Assembly: GCA_963714995.1 (NCBI GenBank)
Contig: CAVQQP010000006.1
Coordinates: forward strand, 1-64,000
Direction: 5' to 3'
DNA length: 64,000 bases
From: Prado023 sp963714995
Lineage (GTDB): Bacteria; Actinomycetota; Actinomycetes; S36-B12; CAIYMF01
In this document: positions 25,779 to 34,330 of the stretch, one piece after another
How positions within the stretch are numbered: position 1 is the stretch's first letter
Layout: every line of letters begins with the position of its first letter
Notes under the pieces: generated by a model
The model's input: the letters and a program-made list of their open reading frames with translations, nothing else
What the model was told of the DNA's origin: nothing
Database searches by the model: none
Program-made: the position numbers and the translations under genes

Positions 25779-26036
25779 ATGTCCGAGCTCGACGATCGTT
25801 TCACCGCTGCTGCTGACGCCTCGAAGACGCTGCCGGTGCGCCCCGACAACGACACGCTGCTGCAGATGTACGCCCTGTACAAGCAGGCCACGGTCGGGGA
25901 CGTCGAGGGCAAGCGGCCGGGCTTCACGGATCCGGTCGGCAAGGCGAAGTACGACGCGTGGGACAAGATCAAGGGCATGTCGGCCGACGACGCCAAGGCG
26001 GCGTACGCCGAGCTTGTGGAGGGTCTCGCGGGCTGA
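25779..26036 (+). CDS. acyl-CoA-binding protein
   Basis: An 85-residue single-domain ACBP. The family core is LLQMYALYKQATVGDVEGKRPGF and KYDAWDKIKGMSADDAKAAYAELV; the four-helix bundle binds long-chain acyl-CoA in the cytoplasm and buffers the pool. All conserved residues (Tyr-Lys-Gln, Lys-Trp/Lys-Tyr) are in place. AGGAGGAA precedes the ATG at the ideal distance. ACBPs are common in eukaryotes and patchy in bacteria. It stands alone ahead of the tRNA genes. Confidence 0.93.
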   Translation: MSELDDRFTAAADASKTLPVRPDNDTLLQMYALYKQATVGDVEGKRPGFTDPVGKAKYDAWDKIKGMSADDAKAAYAELVEGLAG

Positions 26037-26093
26037 CCGGCGATTACCGCGGGCCACGACCGTTCGGGTACCCTGTGGGCGTCCGTCGGACGG

Positions 26094-26185
26094 GGAGGCG
26101 TCGCCTAGTCAGGTCTATGGCGCCCGCCTGCTAAGCGGGTTTGGGGTTTAGAGCCCCATCGAGGGTTCAAATCCCTCCGCCTCCG
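26094..26185 (+). tRNA. tRNA-Ser (GCT)
   Basis: A 92-base type II tRNA: acceptor GGAGGCG pairs with CGCCTCC, the anticodon arm CCCGC CTGCTAA GCGGG carries GCT (reads AGC/AGU), a long variable arm GGGGTTTAGAGCCCC follows, then the T arm GAGGG TTCAAAT CCCTC. CCA is not encoded. A TACCCT -10 element lies at 26069-26074. Confidence 0.97.
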
Positions 26186-26327
26186 CCGCGTGCACGCTGG
26201 TGGCCCCGGGTCAGCCCGGGGCCACTGCCGTGTCGGCGGTGGGCGCGGGGGGTGGTGCGGTGGGTCGTCGAGGATTTCGCCATCGTCGGCCGGGTCGGGT
26301 AACCTTGGGCCGTCCCGACGGGGCAGT

Positions 26328-26400
26328 GCGCCTGTAGCTCAGCGGATAGAGCATCTGACTACGGATCAGAAGGCCAGGGGTTCGAATCCCTTCAGGCGCG
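26328..26400 (+). tRNA. tRNA-Arg (ACG)
   Basis: A 73-base tRNA with acceptor GCGCCTG/CAGGCGC, anticodon arm TCTGA CTACGGA TCAGA (ACG, read as ICG) and T arm CAGGG GTTCGAAT CCCTT. CCA is encoded at 26401-26403. A TAACCT -10 lies at 26300-26305. Its 3' end borders the unusual PAP2 block. Confidence 0.97.
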
Positions 26401-26557
26401 CCAGCAAGTCAGCAGTCCCCAGGGGTGTTGTCCGGGGATCCAGGCGAGTGCCATCGTAGGTGCCATGCTTGGTGGAAGTGGCACGATCTCGATGACGGCC
26501 CGGTGCATAGGCCTGCTGTCCTGCACGCGGCGTGGGGCGTGACGTTCGTGAGGCGCC

Positions 26558-27247
26558 GTGGCGACAGGTAGCGCGCCGGCCCCCGCCGGGGCGGTCATCC
26601 GCCGGCGTGGGGACCTCATCGCGGCCGGGGTCGGCCTGGGCGTCTACCTCATGTCCGCGGTTGTCGCTTCGTCCGAGGCCGTCCCCGCCTTTGAGCAGGA
26701 CCTGTTCCACCTGGTCAACGGACTGCCGGACTGGCTGCGTGGGATCGCGTACCCGGTCCAGCTGCTCGGCGTGCTCGTGGCCCCGTTCGTGCTCGCAGGT
26801 GTCGCCGCGCTGCTGCGCCTGTGGCGGCTGGCACTGGCGCTCGCGGTCCTACCGGTGCTCAAGTACGCCGTGGAGTACGGCGTGGTGAAGCAGACCGTGG
26901 TCAGGGCACGGCCGTTCCAGTCCGTCTGCGCGGAGGACCCCTCGTGCGGGCAGTTCCGGGACGTCCCGCTGTACGGACCCGCATTCGTTTCCGGGCATGC
27001 GATCATCGCCGGTGCAGTGGCCGTCATCCTCCTGCCCTACCTCGGGCAGCGGTGGCGCGCGGTCGTCGTCCTCCTCGCCCTCGCAGTGGCGCTTGCTCGC
27101 GTGTATCTCGGGGCGCACAACCCGCTCGACGTCGTCGGCGGCATCGCTGTGGGCGTGGTTGTCGGCTCGCTGATCAACCTCGCCGTCGGCGTGCCCGCAG
27201 GACCGCCCGCACGCGGCGCGACCGACCAGCCCCGTGTGGGCCCCTGA
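26558..27247 (+). CDS. PAP2-family membrane phosphatase
   Basis: A 229-residue PAP2 phosphatase with six helices. All three active-site motifs are present: KQTVVRARP, the PSGH-like VSGHAII and RVYLGAHNPLDVV with its catalytic His. Such enzymes dephosphorylate lipid phosphates such as undecaprenyl pyrophosphate, phosphatidate or phosphatidylglycerol phosphate at the outer face of the membrane. The loop CAEDPSCGQF holds two Cys that could pair outside. The GTG at 26558 is the most likely start. It is the first of three PAP2 proteins between 26.5 and 32 kb. Confidence 0.88.
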   Translation: MATGSAPAPAGAVIRRRGDLIAAGVGLGVYLMSAVVASSEAVPAFEQDLFHLVNGLPDWLRGIAYPVQLLGVLVAPFVLAGVAALLRLWRLALALAVLPVLKYAVEYGVVKQTVVRARPFQSVCAEDPSCGQFRDVPLYGPAFVSGHAIIAGAVAVILLPYLGQRWRAVVVLLALAVALARVYLGAHNPLDVVGGIAVGVVVGSLINLAVGVPAGPPARGATDQPRVGP

Positions 27248-27641
27248 GCACGACTGCGCCAGGATTTGTGGTGCCCCGCGCGGGCGACCATCGAGAGTGC
27301 GATGAAGGGTCGCCAGCCAATTGACCCGGACGCTGGTGCCCGAGCACGATATTCCCAGCGGCAGAAGCCTGCACGGACCGCTCCTGCCGCCACGCTTGTC
27401 AGCCGCTTGGCGGCCGCCGAGAGCTAACCGCAGATGCCCGATGCAGCCGGAGGTCGTCACAAGTGACGCGCCCTTCGGCCCGGACGCCGGGTTGATCCTG
27501 GGAGGCGGAGTGGAGTCAGATGCCTTGGGCCAGCACCGGCTGGCACCGCTCCTTCCGACCCCGAGGGAGTCGACGGTCCCGTCTGAATCCGCGCTCGGGG
27601 AGGTCGGCTGTCGGCGGACTCTGCGGGTGGCTGGAGTCAGG

Positions 27642-29279
27642 TTGTCCGGACGCCGGCGCCGCCCGTCCGGGGACAAGCCGCCGCTGCCCCGCGAGCTGGG
27701 CACCAGCGGACGGATCTGGCTGGCCGTCGGACTGTGCAGCGTCCTGATCTGGATCTTCCTGTTCGCGGTCCCGGGTACCGGCGACTGGTGGGGCCGCACC
27801 GACAACCAGGTCCTTCAATGGTTCGCCGACATCCGGGGCCCGACTCTGACCACCCTGATGCTCGGGCTGCATGCCCTCGGGTCGTCATGGTTCATCCGGC
27901 CACTGCGCTGGGTCGCCATCATCGTCCTGGTGCTCTACCGCAAGTGGCGGATCCTGGCCGGCGTGCTGGTCGCCTTCATGATCGAGGGCCTCGTGGTCAG
28001 CCTCGTCGCCCAAGCGGTGCACCGGCCCCGGCCCTTCGTGGAGATCATCGGCGACTGGGTCGGGTACTCCCACCCGTCTCGGCCAGTGGCAGCGCTGGCG
28101 GTCACCCTGGTGGTGATCGGCTTGAGCCTGATCCCCAAGGGCAAGGTGCGTCGCTCCTGGTTCGTCGCAGCCGCGGCGTTGGTCAGCCTGCTGGGACTGG
28201 CCCGCATGTACCTGGGCGTGGACCACCCATCCGATGTGGTCATCGGTGCCGTGCTGGGACCGGTCATCGGCGTGATCGCCTTCCGTATCATCGCGCCCGA
28301 GGCAGTGTTCCCGGTCTCCTACCACCGGGGCCGCAGCGCCCACCTGGACGTGTCCGGCCGCCGTGGGGAGGCGATCCGTCGCGCCCTCGAGGAACAGATG
28401 GGCATCGAGGTGCTGTCCCTCGAGCCGTTCGGCCTCTCCGGATCAGGGGGCTCGACGCCGCTGCGGATCGAGGTCGCCGGGGACCCGCCCCGCACGATCT
28501 TCGGGAAGCTCTACGCGCAGAACCACCTTCGCGCCGACAGCCTGTACAAGATCGCCCGCACCGTGCTCTACGGCTCCCTGGAGGACGAGGTGCGCTTCAG
28601 CTCCGTGCGCCGACTCGTCGAGTATGAGGACTACATCCTGCTCAAGCTCAAGGACGCCGGCCTGCCCTCACCGCAGCCCTACGGCTTCGTCGAGCTCACC
28701 CCGGAACGGGAGTACCTCATCGTCACCGAGTTCCTCCAGAACGCCAAGGAGATGGGCGAGGTGGAGCTCACCGACGAGATCACCGACGACGCGCTGCTGG
28801 TCGTTCGGCGGCTGTGGGACGCCGGCCTGGCCCACCGCGACATCAAACCGGCGAACGTGATGGTGCGTGACGGCCACGTCGTCCTGATCGACCCCGCCTT
28901 CGCGACGGTGCGGCCCTCGCCGTGGCGCCAGGCGGTCGACCTGGCCAACATGATGATCATCCTCGCCCTGCGCTCCGACCCTGACCGCGTCTACCAGCGA
29001 GCCCTGCTCCTGTTCTCCCCCGATGACATCGCCGAGGCCTTCGCCTCCACCAGGAGCGTCACCGTCCCCTCGCAGTCACGCTCGTTCCTCACCGCGTTGA
29101 AGCGCCGGGAGGGGACCGACATCATCGCCCGGTTCCGGGAGCTGGCGCCCCCTCGCGACCCGATCTCCATCCAGCGGTGGAGCCTGCGCCGGGTGTGGCT
29201 GACCTTCGTCTCACTGATCATCGTGGCCCTCTTCGTCGCACTGCTCGTCGAGAACGTCATGGGGGGCGGATTCATATGA
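27642..29279 (+). CDS. PAP2 phosphatase fused to a protein-kinase-like domain
   Basis: An approximately 545-residue two-domain membrane protein. After an Arg-rich start and a first helix (IWLAVGLCSVLIWIFLFAV) comes a PAP2 domain with AQAVHRPRPF, YSHPSRPVA and RMYLGVDHPSDVV. From about residue 240 follows a kinase-like domain whose catalytic loop is AHRDIKPANVMV, but the metal-binding DFG is replaced by LIDPAFA. It ends in a tail helix (LTFVSLIIVALFVALLV). The middle PAP2 motif reads HPSRP where SGH is expected, so the phosphatase may be impaired. Start choice is uncertain: TTG 27642 has GGAG at a good distance; GTG 27627 is the alternative. Its stop overlaps the lipoprotein start. Confidence 0.8.
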   Translation: MSGRRRRPSGDKPPLPRELGTSGRIWLAVGLCSVLIWIFLFAVPGTGDWWGRTDNQVLQWFADIRGPTLTTLMLGLHALGSSWFIRPLRWVAIIVLVLYRKWRILAGVLVAFMIEGLVVSLVAQAVHRPRPFVEIIGDWVGYSHPSRPVAALAVTLVVIGLSLIPKGKVRRSWFVAAAALVSLLGLARMYLGVDHPSDVVIGAVLGPVIGVIAFRIIAPEAVFPVSYHRGRSAHLDVSGRRGEAIRRALEEQMGIEVLSLEPFGLSGSGGSTPLRIEVAGDPPRTIFGKLYAQNHLRADSLYKIARTVLYGSLEDEVRFSSVRRLVEYEDYILLKLKDAGLPSPQPYGFVELTPEREYLIVTEFLQNAKEMGEVELTDEITDDALLVVRRLWDAGLAHRDIKPANVMVRDGHVVLIDPAFATVRPSPWRQAVDLANMMIILALRSDPDRVYQRALLLFSPDDIAEAFASTRSVTVPSQSRSFLTALKRREGTDIIARFRELAPPRDPISIQRWSLRRVWLTFVSLIIVALFVALLVENVMGGGFI

Positions 29280-30121
29280 CCTCGCGCGTGGCCGTGGCCG
29301 CGGTCCTCGGGACGGCCCTGGCGCTCCCGGCCTGCGGCAACCCCCTCGGGATCAACACCCCGGTGTGTGACCAGACCTCCTCGGCGCTGATCCTGTCCGC
29401 ACAGGCCCTGCCGGGCACGGCGTTCGTCCCGTGCATCAACTCGCTGAAGACAGACTGGGTCTACGACGACCTGCGCGCCCGGCGAGGCAGGGCAGAGTTC
29501 GGCCTGGGCTCGCTGAGCATGGGCATGGACTTCCTGCGCGTCACGCTCCAGCCCACCTGCGACACCTCCACCGCGACACAGGTCGTCAGCGACGAGCCCG
29601 GGGCACCCCTGTTCGTCGACGTCCACAGCGACGATCAGGTGGAGGTCGTGGTGGTCCCCGACGACACCGGCACGGAGGTCTCCCAATACGCCGACTCGAT
29701 CGTGCGCGAGCTCCACAGCATGGTGCTCGGCGACCGCACGCTCACGGTCCACCTGGACAGCAGCGCTGCGCCGGTGTCGGGCCGGATCGCTGCGGCGCGT
29801 CAGGCTGGCGCAACCGTCCTCCTGGTCACCGTCCGCGACTCGGAGGAGAGGACCGTGACGATCATGCTTCCCGGCGAGGACACCGAGCGCAGCCGGGTCC
29901 CTGTTGCGGACATCGCCGACACCCTGCTCAGCACCACTGGGCCGGCCACGTACACCGGGACCTGGTACTACCCCTTCGCCAACGGATGCGTCACCTACAC
30001 GTTCGACGCCCACGGGAGCGGCGTGGCCACCATCGAGGCCGACGTGAAGGCAGCCCTCGGCCTCCACGACGCCGAAGCCATGCGCAAGCAGGGTCGAGAC
30101 GCCGGTTACGACGTCCGATGA
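29276..30121 (+). CDS. lipoprotein coupled to the PAP2-kinase fusion
   Basis: A 281-residue lipoprotein with lipobox LALPAC near residue 20 and a short Cys-containing segment after it. The ATG at 29276 overlaps the preceding stop (ATGA), so the two are made together. The mature protein has a regular alternation of strands and helices (VVVVPDDTGTEVSQYADSIVREL, TVTIMLPGEDTER, CVTYTFDAHGSGVATIEADVKAALGL). I recognise no family. It faces outside and may sense or present a ligand for the fused kinase, which is inference from coupling alone. Confidence 0.8.
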   Translation: MTSRVAVAAVLGTALALPACGNPLGINTPVCDQTSSALILSAQALPGTAFVPCINSLKTDWVYDDLRARRGRAEFGLGSLSMGMDFLRVTLQPTCDTSTATQVVSDEPGAPLFVDVHSDDQVEVVVVPDDTGTEVSQYADSIVRELHSMVLGDRTLTVHLDSSAAPVSGRIAAARQAGATVLLVTVRDSEERTVTIMLPGEDTERSRVPVADIADTLLSTTGPATYTGTWYYPFANGCVTYTFDAHGSGVATIEADVKAALGLHDAEAMRKQGRDAGYDVR

Positions 30122-30204
30122 GACTTCGCACCTCCGGTGGCGGGCCACGCGCGGCGGTGGGGGTGGTGCGTGGGGAAGGTGCGGCGACGGTCGACCACCG
30201 GCTG

Positions 30205-31371
30205 TCATGCCTCGGTGGAGAAGGTCAGCTCCGCGGGCAGTGGTGGAGCAGACTCGGTCCGCCACGATCGCCTGCGGCGCCAGACGACGTAGGTGACTGT
30301 CCCGAGCAGGATCGGAAGGACGTAGGTGAGCAGCCGGAAGAGGAGCACGGCAGCGACCACCTGCGCGGCGTCGCCTCCTGCCCTGGTCAGGCCGGTGATG
30401 AGGGCGAGTTCGACCACCCCGACGCCGCCTGGGGTGAGCGGGATGGCGGTGAGCAGGCGTGCGAAGGCGAACACCGCGAGCACCTCGGCCCAGCTGACCT
30501 CCTCGTCGGAGACTCCCATGACGCGCAGCGAGGTGAGGAGCACGAGGTAGAGGGCGGCGTGGCTGAGGATGGTGGCGGCGGTGAGCCTGATCCACCGGTG
30601 CCTGACGAGGCCGATCACCCGGTTCCGGAACTTGACGACCGCAAGGTCCCAGCCGTGCACCGGGGGTCGCCGGACGAGGCGGAGGAATGCCGTTGCCCAC
30701 GCGCCGGTCACCACACCGACCCGGGCGGCGAACTGCTCGCTGCGTAGGATCAGGGCGAAGATGACGATGGCGGCGACCAATCCACCGACGGCGAGCAGGG
30801 CGGCGAGCAGCTGGCCTCCCCCTCGTTCGCCCTGCACGGCAAGCAGGGCCAGAGCGAGGACGGGCGTGGCCAGCTTCAGCCAGTTGTTCCAGATCCCGGT
30901 GACGACGATCGACACCGTGGCCCGAGCCTTGGAGAAGCCCCAGGACGAGAGGATCGTGTAGGTGAGCCCGACGGCGATCGCACCCCCGGCCGGCACCGAA
31001 TTTGCCACGGCCGTGGTCGACTGCGTGAGCACCGCCGCCTGCGGGTAGGTGAGGCCCGGGGTGGCGATCACGATCACGATCCAGTAGGTGAACAGGTTGA
31101 ACCCCGTCATGGCGATCAGGACAGCGACCTCACGCCAGGTGAGGGTCTGGATGGCAGCCCGCACCTCGGAAATGTCGGCCACCTGCTGGAACACGTACCA
31201 GAGGATGGCGGTGAGCAGCACGAGTGAGACGACGGCCTGAAGGGCCTTGCCCACGACGGGGCTGAGGCGGGGCCTCCGCCCTGCCTTCGACGCAGTGCCA
31301 TCCGTTCCATTCCTGCCGCTGCCGACGGGAACGGTCGGTGCGGGCCCGCCCGCCTCGCGGCCCTCGGTCAT
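30205..31371 (-). CDS. YbhN/UPF0104-type flippase-like membrane protein
   Basis: A 388-residue member of the lysylphosphatidylglycerol-synthase transmembrane-domain family. The signatures are LTQSTTAVANSVPAGGAIAVGLTY, FSKARATVSIVVTGIWNNWLKL and RLLTAIPLTPGGVGVVELALITGL. Eight helices are visible after a hydrophilic 40-residue start. The fold is shared by MprF lipid flippase domains and AglD-like proteins, so lipid translocation is the likely role, but no catalytic lysyltransferase domain is attached. Its ATG overlaps the stop of the upstream PAP2 gene by four bases. It is convergent with the lipoprotein gene. Confidence 0.85.
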   Translation of the reverse strand: MTEGREAGGPAPTVPVGSGRNGTDGTASKAGRRPRLSPVVGKALQAVVSLVLLTAILWYVFQQVADISEVRAAIQTLTWREVAVLIAMTGFNLFTYWIVIVIATPGLTYPQAAVLTQSTTAVANSVPAGGAIAVGLTYTILSSWGFSKARATVSIVVTGIWNNWLKLATPVLALALLAVQGERGGGQLLAALLAVGGLVAAIVIFALILRSEQFAARVGVVTGAWATAFLRLVRRPPVHGWDLAVVKFRNRVIGLVRHRWIRLTAATILSHAALYLVLLTSLRVMGVSDEEVSWAEVLAVFAFARLLTAIPLTPGGVGVVELALITGLTRAGGDAAQVVAAVLLFRLLTYVLPILLGTVTYVVWRRRRSWRTESAPPLPAELTFSTEA

Positions 31372-32004
31372 GTCGTCGCCCTCTCCCCGCGAGTGACGAC
31401 GGTGGGGGAGGCGGGTACTCCGATGATCAGGTTGGCGGCAGAACCGGCAGCGACGCCGAGGGCGGCGCCGCCGATCAGGTCGAGGGGGAGGTGTGCGCCC
31501 ACGTACATCCGTCCGACGCCCACGATCACGAGGAGGCTCAGCGGGAGCCACCGCCAGCGGGCCGGCAGGTGTGGGGTGAGGATGACGGTGAGGGCTCCGG
31601 CGACTGCCGCGTGGCCCGACGGGTAGCCGAGGCTGCCGATGCCGAAGGTCTCACGACCCTCGGTGACGTCGGCGATCAGTGCCGAGGGTCGGCCCCTGTC
31701 GACCCATCCCTTGGCCACCTTCGCCAGGAGGTACACGCCGACCCCCCCGATGGCCATCGCCGCCGCCAGACGAGTCCGTCGCATGCACGAGGGCGACGAC
31801 GATGAGGATCGGGATGGTCACGAACACGCCGTACTGCATGAACGGCCAGATCCCGACGTAGAGGATGTCGGGCAGGCCGTTCACGACCCGGAAGAGACCT
31901 GTCTCACCGGGCGCCACGCCACGCGATGCGACGAGGGCTGAGGCGGCGAACACGACCAGTCCGACCACCACGCCCACGGCATCGGACCTACGCCCGGGCA
32001 TCAC
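31368..32004 (-). CDS. PAP2-family phosphatase, frameshifted
   Basis: A third PAP2 protein. The N-terminal part (MMPGRRSDAVGVVVGLVVF, FRVVNGLPDILYVGIWPFMQYG) lies in one frame. The C-terminal part, with KGWVDRGRP, GYPSGHAAVAG and RMYVGAHLPLDLIG, continues in another. All active-site motifs are present in the second. The length, 637 bases, is 212 codons plus one; a single extra base near 31781-31787 would explain it. It resembles the protein at 26558 (both have VVNGLPD) and is the promoter-proximal partner of the flippase-like gene. Confidence 0.72.
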
Positions 32005-32311
32005 CCAGTCAGGCTACGACTCGTGCCTCGCCGATCGCCAGAGGCAAGCGCGGCACCGCCAGAGGTGCGGCGACGCCCCACCACGCCCTCCGGAGCGGAG
32101 GCCGACGTCGCGACCAGGATCGCCATCGTGGGCACCAGTTCCCCCGGGCGATGTCAGCGCGGTCGATGACGGGCCTGCAGGTGAGGCTGCCAGTTCGCTC
32201 AAGTCCCTCCCGGCCCCGGCCGATGACCAGTGGGTGAGGTCGTGCTCGGGCGCGCGCTGGGATCTGCTTCGCCGACCCCGGGATGCGGGGGCGGCCAGGC
32301 TGGAGTTCGCC
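32005..32311. other. 307-bp gap between divergent genes
   Basis: No supported gene or RNA. It must hold the promoters of the leftward PAP2/flippase unit and of the rightward Pro/Thr-rich gene. Extension of the latter to a GTG at 32234 is possible. Confidence 0.4.
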
Positions 32312-33063
32312 GTGATGGTCGCCATCTTCACGACGTGGATCATCCTGAGCCTCGTCATGTTCCAGCAGGCCACTCGCGGTGCCGACACCGGCGCGACCGC
32401 GGCCGTGCCCATGGCCCAGCCCAGGTCGCCGACGGCAGCGCGGACGACGGCGGTGCCCTTGGCCCCCGTGCCCACGACGTCAGCGCCCGCACAGTCAGCG
32501 CCCACGACAACCGCACCGAGACAACCGCACCCGAGACAACGGCGGCTGAGACAACGGCACCCACGACGACCGCACCCACGACGACCGCACCGCCACGACC
32601 ACGACATCTGAGCCCACGACGGCGGCCCCCGCACTGGCTCCGCCAGCCACGACGGCACCGACGACCGCACCGGCCGCGCCTCCGCCGTCGCCGACCACGC
32701 CGCCTGCGGACTCCATGCCCGCGGCCGTGCCGCCCACACCGGCCGCGCCCACCCCCGCAGCCACGCACACCGGCCGTGCCCCCGCCCCCGCCCCCGCCCA
32801 CGCCCGGCCCGACCCTGGCCCTGACTGCGTCTGTGGCGAAGAAGGACACCCTCGCCGCCAACCTCCTGGGTGGGCTCACCCCGGCTGGCACGCTCACCGC
32901 GATGACCGTCACCGAGGGCGGTGGCGACCTGGTCTGGACGACGGCGGCGGGCGACTACGTGTTCAACGCGCCCAACGGCAAGGACACCACCGTCCTGACG
33001 TTCACCTACGTCCAGAACGGGATCCCGGTGCCGGGCAACACCCTGACGATCTGGACCGGCTAG
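32312..33063 (+). CDS. membrane-anchored Pro/Thr-rich protein with a C-terminal beta domain, multiply frameshifted
   Basis: A single-pass or secreted protein assembled from three frames. It opens with the hydrophobic MMVAIFTTWIILSLVMFQQAT from the GTG at 32312 (GGAG six bases before). A roughly 120-residue Thr/Pro/Ala linker follows (TTAPETTAAETTAPTTTAP in one frame, TTSEPTTAAPALAPPATTAP in the next, PAVPPPPPPPTPGP in the last). It ends in a beta domain of about 75 residues (LALTASVAKKDTLAANLLGG to LTIWTG). Two one-base losses and one gain between about 32515 and 32775 restore a single protein of about 250 residues. The low-complexity DNA is a likely site of sequence error or real slippage. 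Function unknown. Confidence 0.6.
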
Positions 33064-33076
33064 TCCGCCGAACCCG

Positions 33077-34330
33077 CTACGGGACGCTGCGGATCCGCGT
33101 GACCAGCACCGCGGACAGCAGCGTGACGGCCGCGGTGAGCAGGTAGAGGCCGGTGTACCCGCCGGAACTGGTGACGATCGGCGCCGCGATGACGGGTGCC
33201 AGCACCTGCGGGGCGCTGTTGGCGATGTTGATCACGCCGAGGTCGCGCCCGCGATCGACCGCGCGGGGCAGGACCTGGGTGACCAGCGCCTGGTCGACGC
33301 CGAGGTACATCCCGTAGCCCAGCCCGAGGATGAGTGCCGCCAGCATCGCCGCGGGGAACACGGGGAAGAACGCGAGGATCACCGCCGCCACGGCCATGAC
33401 GCAGGTGGCGGCGATCACATAGATCTTGCGGCGCCCGGAGCGGTCCGACAGCGAGCCGAAGACCACCGCGGTGAGGATCGTGCCCAGCGCGTAGAGGGCG
33501 ATCAGCACGGTCTGCCCCTGCTCGGGCTCGGCGTACCCGACCTCGTCCTGCAGCCAGAACAACAGGTAGAGGGTGGCCATCGCGTTGCCGAGCATCATGA
33601 GGAAGCGGGTGAGCCACGCCCAGGCGAAGTCCGGGTAGAGGCGCGGCGAGATCCAGAACCCCCGCAGCCACGCCCCGAGGCTGAACGGGGGCTGCTGCGC
33701 GCGGGGCAGCGGGATGTCCCGCGCCCCGAACGTGAAGGGCAGGACCAGGACGACCAGGAGCAGGGCGGTGATCACGAGCCCGGTGCGCAGGTCGGTGACG
33801 ACGAACGACACGATCGCGACCCCGAGCACGATTCCCGCGGTCTGGGCCAGGCCGATCCACCCCGAGACCAGTCCGCGCTGGCGGACGGGGACCTGGTCGG
33901 GGACCGTGGCCGTCAGCCCGGCGTAGGACGCGTTGATGGCCATCTGGGCCAGGAACCAGATGACCGCAAGGCCCAGGACCGTGCCCGGGATCCCGAGGGC
34001 GACGATCGCCACGCCGCCGGCGACGGCGCCGAGGAGGACCCAGGGCTTGCGCCGCCCCCAGCGGGCTGTGGTCCGGTCCGACAGCGCACCTGCCAGTGGG
34101 TTGAAGACGATCGAGGCGAACGCCCCGGCGCCGGTGATCCAGGCCAGTGCGGCCTCCTTGCTGTCCGGTGCGACGTCCTGGGCCAGCCGGGGCAGCAGGT
34201 TCTGGATGGGCGTGTAGAACGCCATCATGATGCCCAGGTTGGCCAGCACGACGGCGGTGATGAATCCGCGTCGGACCGGGACGGTCGGCTCCTCGAGCGC
34301 CCCCGGGAGCAGCTCCGGCTCCGTGCTCAT
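33077..34330 (-). CDS. MFS transporter (sugar-type)
   Basis: A 417-residue major-facilitator protein with twelve helices. The loop 2-3 signature is GALSDRTTARWGRRKPWVLLG and the repeat in the second half is FGSLSDRSGRRKIYV. It begins with a short acidic cytoplasmic tail. It is the last gene of a four-gene minus-strand operon and overlaps the beta-glucosidase stop by four bases. Uptake of a glucoside or disaccharide cleaved by that enzyme is the natural reading, though the substrate cannot be read from the sequence. Confidence 0.9.
   Translation of the reverse strand: MSTEPELLPGALEEPTVPVRRGFITAVVLANLGIMMAFYTPIQNLLPRLAQDVAPDSKEAALAWITGAGAFASIVFNPLAGALSDRTTARWGRRKPWVLLGAVAGGVAIVALGIPGTVLGLAVIWFLAQMAINASYAGLTATVPDQVPVRQRGLVSGWIGLAQTAGIVLGVAIVSFVVTDLRTGLVITALLLVVLVLPFTFGARDIPLPRAQQPPFSLGAWLRGFWISPRLYPDFAWAWLTRFLMMLGNAMATLYLLFWLQDEVGYAEPEQGQTVLIALYALGTILTAVVFGSLSDRSGRRKIYVIAATCVMAVAAVILAFFPVFPAAMLAALILGLGYGMYLGVDQALVTQVLPRAVDRGRDLGVINIANSAPQVLAPVIAAPIVTSSGGYTGLYLLTAAVTLLSAVLVTRIRSVP

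Noticed and set aside
26404..26557. Integrase remnant after tRNA-Arg
   Set aside because: The minus-strand peptide over this gap has no recombinase motifs; it looks like a shadow of the tRNA end.
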